64,000 bases of DNA from Salipiger pentaromativorans (lineage in GTDB: Bacteria > Pseudomonadota > Alphaproteobacteria > Rhodobacterales > Rhodobacteraceae), in the NCBI RefSeq assembly GCF_024721115.1, contig NZ_JAMDHK010000002.1:372001-436000 (forward strand), read 5' to 3'. How positions within the stretch are numbered: the first letter of the stretch is position 1; the number at the start of each line of letters is the position of its first letter. The position numbers were made by a program, and so were the translations under genes. Positions 63,095 through 64,000 of the stretch are shown piece by piece. The notes below the pieces were generated by a model. That model saw nothing but the letters and a program-made list of their open reading frames with translations, ran no database searches and was not told the origin of the DNA.

Positions 63095-64000
63095 ATGGCC
63101 GATTTTCATCAGAACGGCAATATCGCGCAATTTCACAACCTCCGCTCGCGTCCGATCGAAGAGCTGATCTACGAGCTGGAGACCTTTTCGCAGAGCCGCA
63201 AGATCTCGCTGATCCTGCCCTCGCTCTATTCCGAGCTCGAGGGCGACGCGCTGCCAAACATCCTGGCCGAGCTGAGCAAGGTCACCTATCTGCACCGCAT
63301 CATCATCGGGCTCGACCGTGCCGACGAGGCGCAGTTCCGCCACGCCCGGCAGTTCTTTTCCGTGCTGCCGCAGCAGACCACGGTGATCTGGAACGACAGC
63401 CCCCGGATGCGCGCCATCATGGGGCGGCTCGATGCGCTGGGGCTCGCGCCGCAGGAACCGGGCAAAGGCAAGAATGTCTGGGGCTGCATGGGCTATCTGA
63501 TCTCCTGCGCCGACAGCGCGGTGATGGCGATCCACGATTGCGACATTGTCACCTACAAGCGCGAGATGCTCGACCGGCTGGTCTATCCGGTGGCCAACCC
63601 GACCTTTTCCTACCAGCTTTCCAAGGGCTTTTACCCCCGCGTGGGTCAGGGCCGGCTGAACGGGCGGGTCACGCGGCTGCTGGTCTCGCCGCTGCTGATC
63701 GCGCTGAAACGCACCATCGGCGACCGCGATTACATCGACTATCTGCGCAGCTTCCGCTATCCGCTCTCGGGCGAGATGGCGCTGCGCACCGGGCTTCTGC
63801 CCGATCTGCGCATCCCCTCCGACTGGGGGCTGGAAATCGGCGTGCTGTCGGAAGCCTGGCGCAACCTCGGCCCGCGCCAAGTCTGTCAGGTGGAGATCGC
63901 CGACAGCTACGATCACAAGCATCAGGATCTGTCCGCCGAGGACAGCTCCAAGGGGCTGTCGCGCATGTCCACCGACATCTGCAAGGCGATCTACCGCAAG
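63095..64000 (+). CDS. gpgS: Glucosyl-3-phosphoglycerate synthase (GT81), N-terminal part
   Basis: The first 302 codons are in the window and the gene runs off the right end. GT81 hallmarks: ISLILPSLYSELEGDALPNILAEL near 38, VIWNDSPRM, GKGKNVWGCMGYLISCADSAVMAIHDCDIVTYKREML with the DxD metal motif, and DRDYIDYLRSFRYPLSGEMAL, DWGLEIGVLSEAW, DLSAEDSSKGLSRMSTDI. It transfers glucose from a nucleotide sugar to 3-phosphoglycerate. Start ATG directly follows the TAA of the phosphatase gene, with GGGAGAG 10 bases upstream. Confidence 0.92.
   Translation, partial: MADFHQNGNIAQFHNLRSRPIEELIYELETFSQSRKISLILPSLYSELEGDALPNILAELSKVTYLHRIIIGLDRADEAQFRHARQFFSVLPQQTTVIWNDSPRMRAIMGRLDALGLAPQEPGKGKNVWGCMGYLISCADSAVMAIHDCDIVTYKREMLDRLVYPVANPTFSYQLSKGFYPRVGQGRLNGRVTRLLVSPLLIALKRTIGDRDYIDYLRSFRYPLSGEMALRTGLLPDLRIPSDWGLEIGVLSEAWRNLGPRQVCQVEIADSYDHKHQDLSAEDSSKGLSRMSTDICKAIYRK

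Overview
The window is about 64 kb of chromosome from a high-GC alphaproteobacterium, almost certainly a marine Rhodobacteraceae (Roseobacter-group, Salipiger-like). The genus is a guess. The evidence is the GC-rich codon use and the family-typical genes: a PAS_5 protein, the NrdJ-type B12 ribonucleotide reductase, class II DAHP synthase, a Hint_2-domain secreted protein, usg, the ppiD-trpE pair, a liv ABC operon and a GlxA-type AraC regulator. Most of the window is core metabolism and information processing. No prophage, transposase, integrase, CRISPR array or plasmid gene was seen.

Layout. 0-6 kb: yicC (partial), a PAS_5 protein, galU, and a divergent operon gpsA - HAD phosphatase - ggpS that looks like a self-contained glucosylglycerol (compatible solute) pathway. 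6-10.8 kb: a GNAT acetyltransferase, class II DAHP synthase, a GlxA-family regulator, a small periplasmic protein and a PQQ-type sugar dehydrogenase. 11-19.2 kb: a complete branched-chain amino-acid-type ABC transporter (livK-G-F-x-H-M), a small protein, an XRE-cupin regulator and a divergent acyl-CoA synthetase. 19.4-25.8 kb: a 70-aa protein, nrdJ with an NrdR-box-like site, tRNA-Pro(TGG), a DUF192 protein, a double cold-shock protein and pdxH. 25.9-38 kb: fabI-gpt, the divergent qorB/HxlR redox pair, an aminotransferase, ppiD-trpE, an SH3 protein, an ABC-F protein and a large Hint protein. 38.5-48.8 kb: a GH13_18 sugar phosphorylase, purU, an EEP nuclease, mfd, a small membrane protein, hemB, a YSC84 lipoprotein and usg. 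49-56.4 kb: gyrA, an M48 protease, a very acidic unknown protein and thrS. 56.6-59.2 kb: a bufferin-type metallophore RiPP operon (bufA-bufB-bufC-doxX). 59.2-64 kb: an ArsC-like protein, a cold-shock protein, metR/metF, an inverted repeat element, and mpgP-gpgS (glucosylglycerate synthesis), which runs off the end.

How the genes work together. Three separate loci can be read as one osmolyte story: glucosylglycerol synthesis near the left end, glucosylglycerate synthesis at the right end, and between them a GH13_18 phosphorylase of glucosylglycerate-phosphorylase length with a LacI-type operator, which could recycle one of these solutes. The bufferin operon is probably for copper or other metal stress. 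The liv operon, its regulator and the CoA ligase may form a catabolic uptake unit.

The most unusual DNA-level signals are: a duplicated, decayed 3' end of trpE bracketing an SH3 gene; three palindromes laid end to end between gpt and qorB; a dispersed GCGTATTT...GAAAGATGAAAG repeat family, one copy of which appears to encode the N-terminus of a liv-operon protein; and a pair of inverted palindromic repeats between metF and mpgP.
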